From positions 38,074 to 102,073 of the forward strand of contig JAURER010000006.1 in the NCBI GenBank assembly GCA_030827315.1: 64,000 nt of DNA. Reading direction: 5' to 3'. This document shows positions 34,778 to 42,229 of the stretch, in pieces (position 1 is the first letter of the stretch; the number at the start of each line of letters is the position of its first letter). The notes under the pieces were generated by a model, which saw only the letters and a program-made list of their open reading frames with translations, ran no database searches and was not told where the DNA came from. A program made the translations under genes and the position numbers. Source of the DNA: Gemmatimonadota bacterium (GTDB taxonomy: Bacteria; Gemmatimonadota; Gemmatimonadetes; Longimicrobiales; Gaopeijiaceae).

Positions 34778-35683
34778 ATGGCCGCTGCCACGACTACGAA
34801 GCGCCGGAAGCGCCGGGGGAAGGGAAGCCTGCTCTCCGGGTTCGACGCGAGTGTCGAGGAGCAGAGCGCTCTCGATCAGTACCTGCGCGACGTAAGCCGC
34901 CACGAGCTCATCACGCCCGAACGCGAAAAGGAGCTCGGAGCACGCGCCCAGAAGGGTGACCAGGAAGCCATTCAGGAGCTGGCCCGGGCCAACCTGCGCT
35001 TCGTCATCAGTGTCGCGAAGAAGTATCAGAACCGCGGCGTGTCCCTCACGGACCTGATCCAGGAAGGGAACGTCGGACTCGTCACGGCCGCCCGGAAGTT
35101 CGATCCCGAGCAGGGCGTGAAGTTCATTTCCTACGCGGTGTGGTGGATTCGTCAGGCGATCCTGGCCTCGCTCGCCAACCATGGTCGTGCGGTGCGCGTG
35201 CCGCTCAACCGGGCGAGCGACCTTGCGCGCATCTTCCGTGAGAAGGAGCGCCTCAAGCAGGAGAAGGGGCGCGAGCCGACGACGGAGGAGCTGGCCGAGG
35301 CCACGCACCTCACCCCCGAGCTGGTGGAGTCCCTCCAGACGCTGAACGCCGCAGAGATTCGTCTCGACGCGCCGATCGGTGACTCGGAAGACTCTCAGCT
35401 CGTCGAGCGCTTCATCACCGAGGAAGCAGCGGAGCCGGAGATCGAGGTCGAGAGCCGACTGCTCACGGAGACGATCACGGATGCGCTCTCCACGCTCGAA
35501 GCCCGTGACGCGAAGGTGCTGCGTCTCTATTTCGGGCTGGAAGGCGAACGGGAGCACACGCTCGAGGAGATCGGCAACATGCTCGGAGTGACCCGCGAGC
35601 GGATCCGCCAGCTGCGAGACCGCGCGCTGCGTCGTCTTCGTGAGGGCGAGAAGGGCAACGCGTTGGAGTCCTTTGCCGCGTAG
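34778..35683 (+). CDS. RNA polymerase sigma factor, RpoD-like short form (paralogue)
   Basis: The 301-residue reading starts at ATG 34778 with AGAGGGAG six bases upstream. A basic leader (TKRRKRRGKGSLL) precedes region 1.2 (SALDQYLRDVSRHELITPE). Region 2 (LARANLRFVISVAKKYQNRGVSLTDLIQEGNVGLV, FISYAVWWIRQAI) and region 4 (HTLEEIGNMLGVTRERIRQLR) are intact, and region 1.1 is absent. Region 2 is closer to canonical than in the paralogue at 3114-3974. It may be the principal vegetative factor or a group 2 factor; which of the two cannot be decided from one window. Confidence 0.93.
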   Translation: MAAATTTKRRKRRGKGSLLSGFDASVEEQSALDQYLRDVSRHELITPEREKELGARAQKGDQEAIQELARANLRFVISVAKKYQNRGVSLTDLIQEGNVGLVTAARKFDPEQGVKFISYAVWWIRQAILASLANHGRAVRVPLNRASDLARIFREKERLKQEKGREPTTEELAEATHLTPELVESLQTLNAAEIRLDAPIGDSEDSQLVERFITEEAAEPEIEVESRLLTETITDALSTLEARDAKVLRLYFGLEGEREHTLEEIGNMLGVTRERIRQLRDRALRRLREGEKGNALESFAA

Positions 35684-35746
35684 CCGGGAGGCCGTCCCGT
35701 TGGCCGCCGCCGCGTGGTCCGACCTCACGTGATCGGAACGGAGAAC

Positions 35747-35782
35747 AGACCCCTGTCGAGGCGGATGCTTCGGCGGGGGTCT
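35747..35782 (+). terminator. Hairpin between sigma factor and rsgA
   Basis: AGACCCC pairs with GGGGTCT, enclosing a smaller CGAG/CTTCG-type stem. The tail TCGTTTGTGG is moderately T-rich. It lies 64 bases past the sigma factor stop and 21 bases before the rsgA start. Confidence 0.45.
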
Positions 35783-35802
35783 TCGTTTGTGGGCCCGCTT
35801 CG

Positions 35803-36720
35803 ATGAGTTCGGTGCGCGGTACCGTGAGGGAGACCGGTGGAGGCGTGTACGTCGTCGCGCTCGACGGCGGACGTTCCGTGGAAGCCTCGATCCGGGGACG
35901 TCTCAGGCAGGAGGCGAGGACTGGCGGCAGAATCGTCGTGGGCGACCACGTACGGGTATCGCGCTCCGGAAGCGCCTGGACGATCGACGAGGTCGAAGCC
36001 CGGCGCACCGTGCTCGCGCGCAGGGGTCGTTCGGGCCGAACGGCCAAGGTGCTGGCCGCCAACCTCGACAGGGTGTTCGTCGTGGTCGCCCTGCGCGAGC
36101 CCCCGGCGACGCCGCACCTGATCGACCGCCTCCTCGTGCTGGTGGAGTCGAGCGGGATGCATCCTTCACTGGTGCTGAACAAGGCCGACCTCCCCGGGGC
36201 CCCGGACGTCGCGCGCACGCTGGCACCGCTGTATGAGTCGGTCGGGTACCAGGTCTTCGTAGCGAGCGTAGAAACCGGTCAGGGGATGCCAGCGCTGACC
36301 GACGCCTTCTGCTCCGGCGCATCCGCCCTCATCGGTCCCTCGGGGGTCGGCAAGTCGTCACTTCTGAACGCGATCGATCCAGGCCTCGAACTCCGCACCG
36401 GGGTCCTGTCCAGGAAGACCGGCACCGGTCGGCACACGACGGTCGGCTCGCGGCTCATCGAGCTGTCGTGCGGCGGACTGGTCGCCGACACGCCGGGGTT
36501 CGGCGACGTGGGTCTGTGGTCGGTCTCGCCCGACGCAGTGGCGGACTGTTTCCCGGACTTCGCGTCCCTCCGCGACGAGTGTCGCTTCCGGGGCTGCGCT
36601 CACGTCCGTGAGCCGGAGTGCGCGGTGCGTCGCGCGGTCGAAGAGGGGCGCGTACCGGCGTCCCGCTACGAGAGCTACCTGGCGCTCCGGGCCGAGGCGA
36701 TGGACGCGGAAGCCCGCTGA
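35803..36720 (+). CDS. rsgA: Ribosome small-subunit-dependent GTPase
   Basis: This 305-residue circularly permuted GTPase assists late maturation of the 30S subunit. It has an N-terminal OB domain (residues 1-75), then motifs in permuted order: LVLNKADLP (G4, about 125), GPSGVGKSSLLN (G1, about 178), a TGTGRHTT switch (G2) and VADTPGFGD (G3, about 227). A C-terminal zinc finger follows (CRFRGCAHVREPEC). The gene ends four bases before the convergent lipoprotein gene. No special regulation is visible. Confidence 0.96.
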   Translation: MSSVRGTVRETGGGVYVVALDGGRSVEASIRGRLRQEARTGGRIVVGDHVRVSRSGSAWTIDEVEARRTVLARRGRSGRTAKVLAANLDRVFVVVALREPPATPHLIDRLLVLVESSGMHPSLVLNKADLPGAPDVARTLAPLYESVGYQVFVASVETGQGMPALTDAFCSGASALIGPSGVGKSSLLNAIDPGLELRTGVLSRKTGTGRHTTVGSRLIELSCGGLVADTPGFGDVGLWSVSPDAVADCFPDFASLRDECRFRGCAHVREPECAVRRAVEEGRVPASRYESYLALRAEAMDAEAR

Positions 36721-36724
36721 CGGA

Positions 36725-37696
36725 TCAGCCCGGCCCGCAGCCGTCCTGGAACGTCCGAGCCCACCCGTCCTCCCCGTGGGCGAGCGCGGCGAACCACCGT
36801 GCGGACGCCCCGAAGACGTCGAGCAGGATCTCGTCGGTTCCGTCGCCGTCCCAGTCGAGGTGGTCGAAGTACCGGGGGACGCCCTTGCCCTCCTGAGCCG
36901 CGCTTCGATACCAGCTGTACATCTCACGGTGGGCGCCGTCCACTTCCTCGCCGACGATGAACAGGGCCCACGCGTCGCTTCCTGCGGGGCCCACGCTCGC
37001 CTTGTCGCCGGAGACGAACGTCGCCGCCACGGACGGCCGGGAGGCGCCGCGGAGCTGGAAGGACTGGACGTGATCCCGGGCGTCGAGTGTTCCGAGATCC
37101 GGCCACGCTGCGCCGTAACGCGGGATCGCGTCCCCGGCGATGGCCAGTGTGGCGACACGCTGTTCGTACGTATGAGCCAGCTCCCGGTACGCCTCGTGTG
37201 GCCGGGCACCGGCGGCGGCTGCGGGAAGCGCCAGCAGCCGCTCGACTCCTGCCGCGCTGGGCACCAGCTCCACGAGGCCCGACACGGCGAGGCGTCCGCC
37301 GCAGAAGTCGCGCGCGGGCCCCACGAGCTCCGTGGTCAGGCGGCCCACCCGCACTCCTTCGGAGAAGAGCACCCAGTCGGATCCGGGGGCGGTGAGCCGC
37401 TGCAGTCGCTCGGTGTCCTGCGGGAAGGCAGGGTCCGGGTAGGTACGCAGCCCGCTTCCCGACACCTCACCGACGACGACGAACGTTCCACGTTCGCCCG
37501 CCCTGATCCCGGCCAGGAGCACCGGGCCGGGGACCCTCGTGGGGTCGTCCGTGGTCGACGGCGCGACTTCGACGGCCGGGCTCTCCGACGCTCCGGGCGG
37601 TGGGGCGAGCTCGACGTCGATTCCGCCCCAGCCCACGTTGTCGCAGCCGGGGGCGCCGGTTAAGATGAGCGCGATCGCTAGTAAGTGCTTTCGCAT
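36725..37696 (-). CDS. Predicted lipoprotein with a DxDxDG calcium-loop segment
   Basis: The 323-residue reading begins MRKHLLAIALILTGAPGC, with a lipobox-like Cys at residue 18. AAGGG lies four bases upstream, which favours ATG 37696 over longer options. After a proline-rich linker (about 30-60) the body has no domain that I recognise. Near the C-terminus, HLDWDGDGTDEILLDVFG resembles an FG-GAP/EF-hand-like calcium loop as in propeller-type repeats. The protein is probably anchored in the outer membrane. Function unknown. It is convergent with rsgA and divergent from the flavin reductase gene. Confidence 0.72.
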   Translation of the reverse strand: MRKHLLAIALILTGAPGCDNVGWGGIDVELAPPPGASESPAVEVAPSTTDDPTRVPGPVLLAGIRAGERGTFVVVGEVSGSGLRTYPDPAFPQDTERLQRLTAPGSDWVLFSEGVRVGRLTTELVGPARDFCGGRLAVSGLVELVPSAAGVERLLALPAAAAGARPHEAYRELAHTYEQRVATLAIAGDAIPRYGAAWPDLGTLDARDHVQSFQLRGASRPSVAATFVSGDKASVGPAGSDAWALFIVGEEVDGAHREMYSWYRSAAQEGKGVPRYFDHLDWDGDGTDEILLDVFGASARWFAALAHGEDGWARTFQDGCGPG

Positions 37697-37785
37697 CAAG
37701 CCCTTGGCGGTTGATGGGTGCCGGCGCCGGTCGTCGGTTCTCGAATGCAACAACCTAGTGCCGCCCTCACGGTGAGCAAGCTGAA

Positions 37786-38274
37786 ATGCGCGGTTCGCAA
37801 GACGAAGCCCCGTCCCTGCGTGGGGTCATGGGGGCCTACCCGACCGGCGTCACGATCGTGGCGGCCCGGGACGAGGGTGGCGAACCGTTCGGTCTGACCG
37901 TGAATTCGTTCACGTCCGTGTCACTCGATCCGCCGCTGGTGCTCGTCTGCATCAGCCACGCCTCGACCTCCCACGACCGTCTCCTCGCCACGGAGGACTT
38001 CGCCGTGAGCCTGCTGGCGGGCGACCAGGAGGCGATCGCCTGGCGCTTCGCGCAGGAACCTTCGGAGGGACGCTTCGACGACGCGCGCTGGACCTCGGCC
38101 CCGTCGGGGGCACCGGTGCTGGAAGACGCGCTGGCGTGGCTCGACTGCCGCATGCACGAGGTGCTCGACGGCGGCGACCACTCGATCGTCGTCGGGCGCG
38201 TCGTGGAGGCGACCGCCACGGATCGCCCGGCCCTGCTCTTCCACCGGGGCCGACTCACCTCGACGGGGCCATGA
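37786..38274 (+). CDS. Flavin reductase family protein
   Basis: This 162-residue flavoprotein has the split-barrel fold typical of NADH:FMN oxidoreductases of two-component monooxygenases: YPTGVTIVAARDEGGEPFGLTVNSFTSVSLDPPLVLVCI, DFAVSLLAGDQE and the C-terminal DHSIVVGRV. It would supply reduced FMN. The partner oxygenase is not in the window. The TGA stop overlaps the ATG of the next gene (ATGA), placing it at the head of an unusual three-gene operon that ends in an SbcDC-like fusion. Confidence 0.88.
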   Translation: MRGSQDEAPSLRGVMGAYPTGVTIVAARDEGGEPFGLTVNSFTSVSLDPPLVLVCISHASTSHDRLLATEDFAVSLLAGDQEAIAWRFAQEPSEGRFDDARWTSAPSGAPVLEDALAWLDCRMHEVLDGGDHSIVVGRVVEATATDRPALLFHRGRLTSTGP

Positions 38275-39458
38275 GCGGCGGCGGGTCGGCGGCTGCCGCG
38301 GGGCCGCCTCGTTTCGAGTGGCTCTCTCCGGTGCTGGTCGGCGCGTCGGTCGCGATCGCCGCCGAGGTCGCGATCGCCGTACTCCTCTATGGGGGAACGG
38401 GCTTCGTCCGCTCCCTCACCACGATCCTGGCCGTTCAGGGGATCGCGTTCGGCGTCGGCCTGTGGAGTGCCCCGGTCGCCGATCAGGACCTGATCGATCG
38501 CCTGCGTCGGCGCTGGGTCTTCTGCCTCGTCGCCTTCCTGGGCGCCGCGGTGTTCGGAGCCGTCTGGACGCTCGTTCCCTCTCTGGGCGAGGGCCGGGTC
38601 GGGCAGGGCCTCGGGCTGGCGATCCTGGCCGGCCTCCCCCTCTGCGCCGCCGGGGCCGTCCTCGGGGGGATCTCGGTCGTGGCCACGACCGACCCTGGCG
38701 GCAGGTTGTCGGGTCCCGGCCCCGCGAGCGTGTTCGGCGGTGCCCTGGGCTTCGTCCTCACCGGCTTCCTTCTCCCGCGTGCCCCCATGCCCGCGTCGCT
38801 GCTGGTCGGGTGCCTCGTGCTGCTCTCGCTGGGCGGAATGATCTACGGTGGCGTCCTGGCCTATCGCACGGACGTCCGGGTGCTGGCTCGGCGTCCCGTC
38901 TGGGGTGGAGAGGTCGTCGTCGAGGATCGCCGAGTCTCCGTGGACGGTGTCGCGGTGCGGGAGCTCCGGGAGGGACCCCACGTGAGGTGGAGGCGCGCGC
39001 TCGACGCCGGTCGCGAGCTTCCCTGGGACGTCGCCGCTTGGCGGTCGTTGATGCCGGACTTCGAGCGTCCCTTCCGCGTGCTCATGATGGGAGGAGGCGC
39101 CTCGCCGGCAGCGCACGCGATCCTGCGTGAACATCCGCTGTCGAGCGTGCACGTGCTCGAGCGGTCCGCAGCCGTGGTAGAACTGGGACGAGAGTACTTC
39201 GACACCGATCTGCGGCTCGGAGAGGAAGACCGTCTCCGAGTCGAAGTGGGCAATTTCGACGACCTCGTCGCCGGGCTCGAGGCTCCGTACGATCTGGTGC
39301 TCGTCGACACGGACGCGCTTCGGCCCCTGGGCGGTGTGATGGGGCTTTCGATGGCCACGCTCGATCGGCTCCGTACCGTGACGAGACCTGCGGGGGAGGT
39401 CCGATTCGGGCCCGACTCTCCCGAGGAGGGGCTGCTGGAGCGACGGGGGGGCTCGTGA
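38271..39458 (+). CDS. Spermidine-synthase-like integral membrane protein
   Basis: This 395-residue protein has an N-terminal membrane half with about six or seven hydrophobic helices (about 15-205) and a cytoplasmic C-terminal methyltransferase/aminopropyltransferase-like Rossmann domain (about 215-395). The nucleotide-binding loop reads VLMMGGGASPAAHAIL, and VHVLERSAAVVELGREYF resembles the SAM-binding acidic strand. The catalytic motif normally DxxDP is LVDTDALRPLG, so classical spermidine synthase activity is doubtful. It overlaps both its neighbours by four bases. I infer a membrane-linked transferase or sensor of unknown substrate. Confidence 0.7.
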   Translation: MSGGGSAAAAGPPRFEWLSPVLVGASVAIAAEVAIAVLLYGGTGFVRSLTTILAVQGIAFGVGLWSAPVADQDLIDRLRRRWVFCLVAFLGAAVFGAVWTLVPSLGEGRVGQGLGLAILAGLPLCAAGAVLGGISVVATTDPGGRLSGPGPASVFGGALGFVLTGFLLPRAPMPASLLVGCLVLLSLGGMIYGGVLAYRTDVRVLARRPVWGGEVVVEDRRVSVDGVAVRELREGPHVRWRRALDAGRELPWDVAAWRSLMPDFERPFRVLMMGGGASPAAHAILREHPLSSVHVLERSAAVVELGREYFDTDLRLGEEDRLRVEVGNFDDLVAGLEAPYDLVLVDTDALRPLGGVMGLSMATLDRLRTVTRPAGEVRFGPDSPEEGLLERRGGS

Positions 39459-41959
39459 TCGTCGCGCACCTGTCGGACCTGCACCTCGGCTTCCGCGCGT
39501 ACGGGCGGATCGAGCGGGGCGCGGACATGCGGGAGCGCGACGTGGCCGCAGCCTTCGACCGCGCCGTACACGAGGTGATCCGGCTCGCGCCCGACGCGAT
39601 CGTCGTCTCGGGCGACGTCTTCGACCGTCCGGACCCGCCTGCGGGAGCGGTCGTGGCGCTCGCCCGTGGCCTCGAGGCGCTGCGTGCCGCCCTTCCGGAG
39701 GTTCCGGTCCTCATGGTGGCCGGCCCGCGTGACACGCCACGAAGGCCGGGGGACCCGGGTGCTCTCGCGGTGCTGGACACGTTCCCCAACGTTGAGGCCG
39801 CCACGGGGCTCACCCGCTCGATCCTGATCGACCGTCTGGACCTGCATGCGTGCCTGGTGCCGTATCGGGCGGTGCGCCGGCATGCGCCCGCCCTCCCCGA
39901 CCCCGACCCCCGCATGCGCTGGAACGTGCTCGTCATGCACGCGGAGGCCTCTCACGGGGGCGCGCCCGACGGGCTGCTCGTCGATCCTGCGGAGTGGGAC
40001 TACGTCGCGCTCGGCGGGGAGCACCGGCGCACGCAGCTGGCGGACCGCGTCCGGTACCCGGGCGCTCTGGAGCGCGTCGCGCTCGATCCGTGGGAGGAAG
40101 CCGCCGACGAGAAGGGGTTCCTGACCGTCGATCTCGCCAGCGGCCGAACGGAGTTTCACACGATTCCGGGCCGGCCCGTCGTCGCGCTGGCTCCGGTGAA
40201 GGTCCTCCCGCCCGAACCGGAGCGCATCCGGCGCAGGGTCCGCGAGGTCCTCGGGGAGGTGCCCGGGGGAATCGCGGACAAGATCGTTCGCCTCCGGCTT
40301 CAGGGGGCTGCCCCGACCGACCTCCTCGCGCTCCAGGGTGAGCCGCTCCTGACGCTGCGCGGGGAGGCGCTGCATCTCGCGATCGAGGCCGGGCGAGATC
40401 TGAGCGTCCCCTTCGAGGCCTGGCTGCCGGCAGACGCGCCACGTGTCATGCGCGAGGCGGTGCTCGTCGAGCTCGAGCATGACGGCGGGGCGAACGCGGA
40501 CGTGCGCCGGATCGTCGAGGAGGCGATTCCCGACGACGAAGGCCGAGTTGTGGATCCGCCCCACGGAGCGCTCGATGCGCTCGATGGCGCGCTCCCCGGG
40601 CTCGGGCGCGTGAGTACGTCCATCCCACCGGGACTGACGGCGGTTCTCGGGGGGGGAGGGCGGGCCCGGAGAGCGGTCGCGGAACTGTATCTGAAGCTGG
40701 GGCGCACGGGGCCCGAGGGAGCGATCCGGCGGTGGTGGACGGGTACCGAGGCGGAAACCCTGGAGGGGGCGATGCGCCGGGCCATCGACGCCGTTGCCGA
40801 GAGCAGGGGCCTGGGTCTGGTAGACGCGGCGCTCGAGCGGCTCGGTGCGCACGCGCCGGAGGCGGAACCGGAACCTTCCGAGCGACGCGAGCGTCCGGCC
40901 CGCGGTGCCGTGCGGGTCGACCCGGAGCAGGTCGAGGCTGAGCTGCGCAACGCCGAGCGGGAGCTGACCGCGAGTCGTGCCGACGTTACGGAGCTCGACG
41001 GCGACCTCGAGGTCGCGACGATGGACTGGCACCGCGAGCGACAGGACGCGGAGACGACGCTCCACGCCTACCGCGACCGCGCGCGCGAGCTGCGAGCGAG
41101 GATCCGACGAATGGAGTCCGCCGGTCCGGAGGCACCGTGTCCCACCTGCGGTCGTGTGCTCGAGAGCCATTACGACGAGGTGCTGCAGGAGCTGCACGAG
41201 GAGTGGGAAGCCGTCGTGCAGGATGGAAGCTGGTGGAAGAGTCGCTGGGATCAGCTCGAGCTGAAGCCGCCCCATCTGCAGGAGCTGGAGCTTCGTGCGG
41301 TGACGCTGCACGCGGCGCTGGAGGCCGGGTCCGAGCGCGTGGAGGTGCTGCGGACGCGTCTCCGCGAGCTGCGGGGAGGCGCTCGCGCGCCCCTTCCGCC
41401 CGTGGAGGGTTCGGCAGGTCGGGTGGTGGCGGCGCTGCTGCGCGTGCGGGAAGCACGCCTGGCGCGGGCGACGGATGTCGTGCTCGATCGGTCGTCGCGC
41501 TTCGTCTCGCGAATTTCGGGCGCGCGGATCCTGGCCATCACCCGCAGCGGAGGCGTGGTGAGTCTCCAGGGAAGCGCGGGGCCCCTCACGCCGCTTTCGG
41601 AGGAGGACCTCGCCGCCGGGCGACTCGCCCTGCGTCTGGCGGCCGCGTCGCTCGTCGCGGCCCGTGGACGTCTGGTCGCCTCTCTGCACCTCGAGGAACC
41701 CTTCGACCGCCTCGACGAGGAGGCGAGCATCCGCACCATGACGCTCACCAAGGAGCTGCTGCGGGAGATCCCCCGCGTGATCCTCTTCAGCCGCGGCGAC
41801 GCCGTGGAGGCCAGGCCCGAGCTGTTCGACTACGTCCTGGAGGTGCGGGACGAGGGATCCACGTCGGCACCGGTGCTCCGACCCGCGCCGGCGGGTCCCG
41901 GCCGCGTGGCGCTCCTTCAGCCCGCCGGCGAAACCGTGTCCTCGCTCGAGCCCCGCTGA
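39455..41959 (+). CDS. Single-chain SbcD-SbcC (Mre11-Rad50)-like protein with eroded active sites
   Basis: This 834-residue protein joins a calcineurin-like SbcD half (about 1-330) to a Rad50/SbcC-like half (about 385-790). Nuclease motifs: SDLHLG (7-12) and GDVFD (53-57) are intact, MHAEASHG keeps its His, but GNHD is GPRD (90-93) and GHxH is GGEH (187-190). ATPase motifs: the Walker A position reads TAVLGGGGRARRA (395-407) without GKS/T, the signature reads TPLSEED (712-718), Walker B is HLEEPFDRLD (745-754) and the H-loop His is Arg (VILFSR). A coiled-coil-like stretch (about 490-640) carries a zinc-hook CPTC at 562-565. I infer a structural or regulatory relative. The GTG start overlaps the preceding gene. 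Confidence 0.75.
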   Translation: MIVAHLSDLHLGFRAYGRIERGADMRERDVAAAFDRAVHEVIRLAPDAIVVSGDVFDRPDPPAGAVVALARGLEALRAALPEVPVLMVAGPRDTPRRPGDPGALAVLDTFPNVEAATGLTRSILIDRLDLHACLVPYRAVRRHAPALPDPDPRMRWNVLVMHAEASHGGAPDGLLVDPAEWDYVALGGEHRRTQLADRVRYPGALERVALDPWEEAADEKGFLTVDLASGRTEFHTIPGRPVVALAPVKVLPPEPERIRRRVREVLGEVPGGIADKIVRLRLQGAAPTDLLALQGEPLLTLRGEALHLAIEAGRDLSVPFEAWLPADAPRVMREAVLVELEHDGGANADVRRIVEEAIPDDEGRVVDPPHGALDALDGALPGLGRVSTSIPPGLTAVLGGGGRARRAVAELYLKLGRTGPEGAIRRWWTGTEAETLEGAMRRAIDAVAESRGLGLVDAALERLGAHAPEAEPEPSERRERPARGAVRVDPEQVEAELRNAERELTASRADVTELDGDLEVATMDWHRERQDAETTLHAYRDRARELRARIRRMESAGPEAPCPTCGRVLESHYDEVLQELHEEWEAVVQDGSWWKSRWDQLELKPPHLQELELRAVTLHAALEAGSERVEVLRTRLRELRGGARAPLPPVEGSAGRVVAALLRVREARLARATDVVLDRSSRFVSRISGARILAITRSGGVVSLQGSAGPLTPLSEEDLAAGRLALRLAAASLVAARGRLVASLHLEEPFDRLDEEASIRTMTLTKELLREIPRVILFSRGDAVEARPELFDYVLEVRDEGSTSAPVLRPAPAGPGRVALLQPAGETVSSLEPR

Positions 41960-42148
41960 GCCGAGGCTGATCGCACGGAGCGCGACGCGGACGCAGGAGT
42001 GGGGCGAGGGAGCGGCGAGAGCTGAGGGCGTGGTAATGGGCCGGCGGAGTGTAACCATTCGGTGCTCGCCGAAACGGTGCCCGCCGTTGTGTCCGCCGCG
42101 GCCGTGTGGGAGAGTGCCGAACCCCGCGGTTCAGGAGGGAGGTCTGGC
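41960..42148 (+). other. Intergenic region before the exopolysaccharide block
   Basis: No gene, hairpin with a T-run or clear promoter is visible in this 189-base stretch. It ends at a strong ribosome binding site that precedes a 26-codon frame coupled to the Wzi gene. Confidence 0.5.
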
Positions 42149-42229
42149 ATGCGGCCCATCTTGCGCCGGAGTCTCTTGCGGCATGAGTTTCGCAAGGTGC
42201 TTACCCCCCAAGGCCGATCTCCCTCGTGA
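42149..42229 (+). CDS. 26-codon leader frame coupled to the Wzi-family gene
   Basis: ATG 42149 follows the strong purine-rich site AGGAGGGAGG at good spacing. The frame encodes MRPILRRSLLRHEFRKVL and eight further residues. Its TGA overlaps the GTG start of the Wzi-family gene by four bases. The Wzi start itself has only a distant AAGG, so ribosomes ending on this frame could re-start there. The peptide is basic and matches no known family. It may be a translational-coupling leader, or the true start may lie elsewhere. Confidence 0.4.
   Translation: MRPILRRSLLRHEFRKVLTPQGRSPS

Noticed and set aside
38861..42058. A minus-strand open frame of more than 1000 codons opposite the SpeE-like and SbcDC-like genes
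   Set aside because: The predicted protein is rich in Arg, Gly, His and Pro with no recognisable domain, as expected for a shadow frame in G+C-rich DNA. The plus-strand genes have clear motifs.
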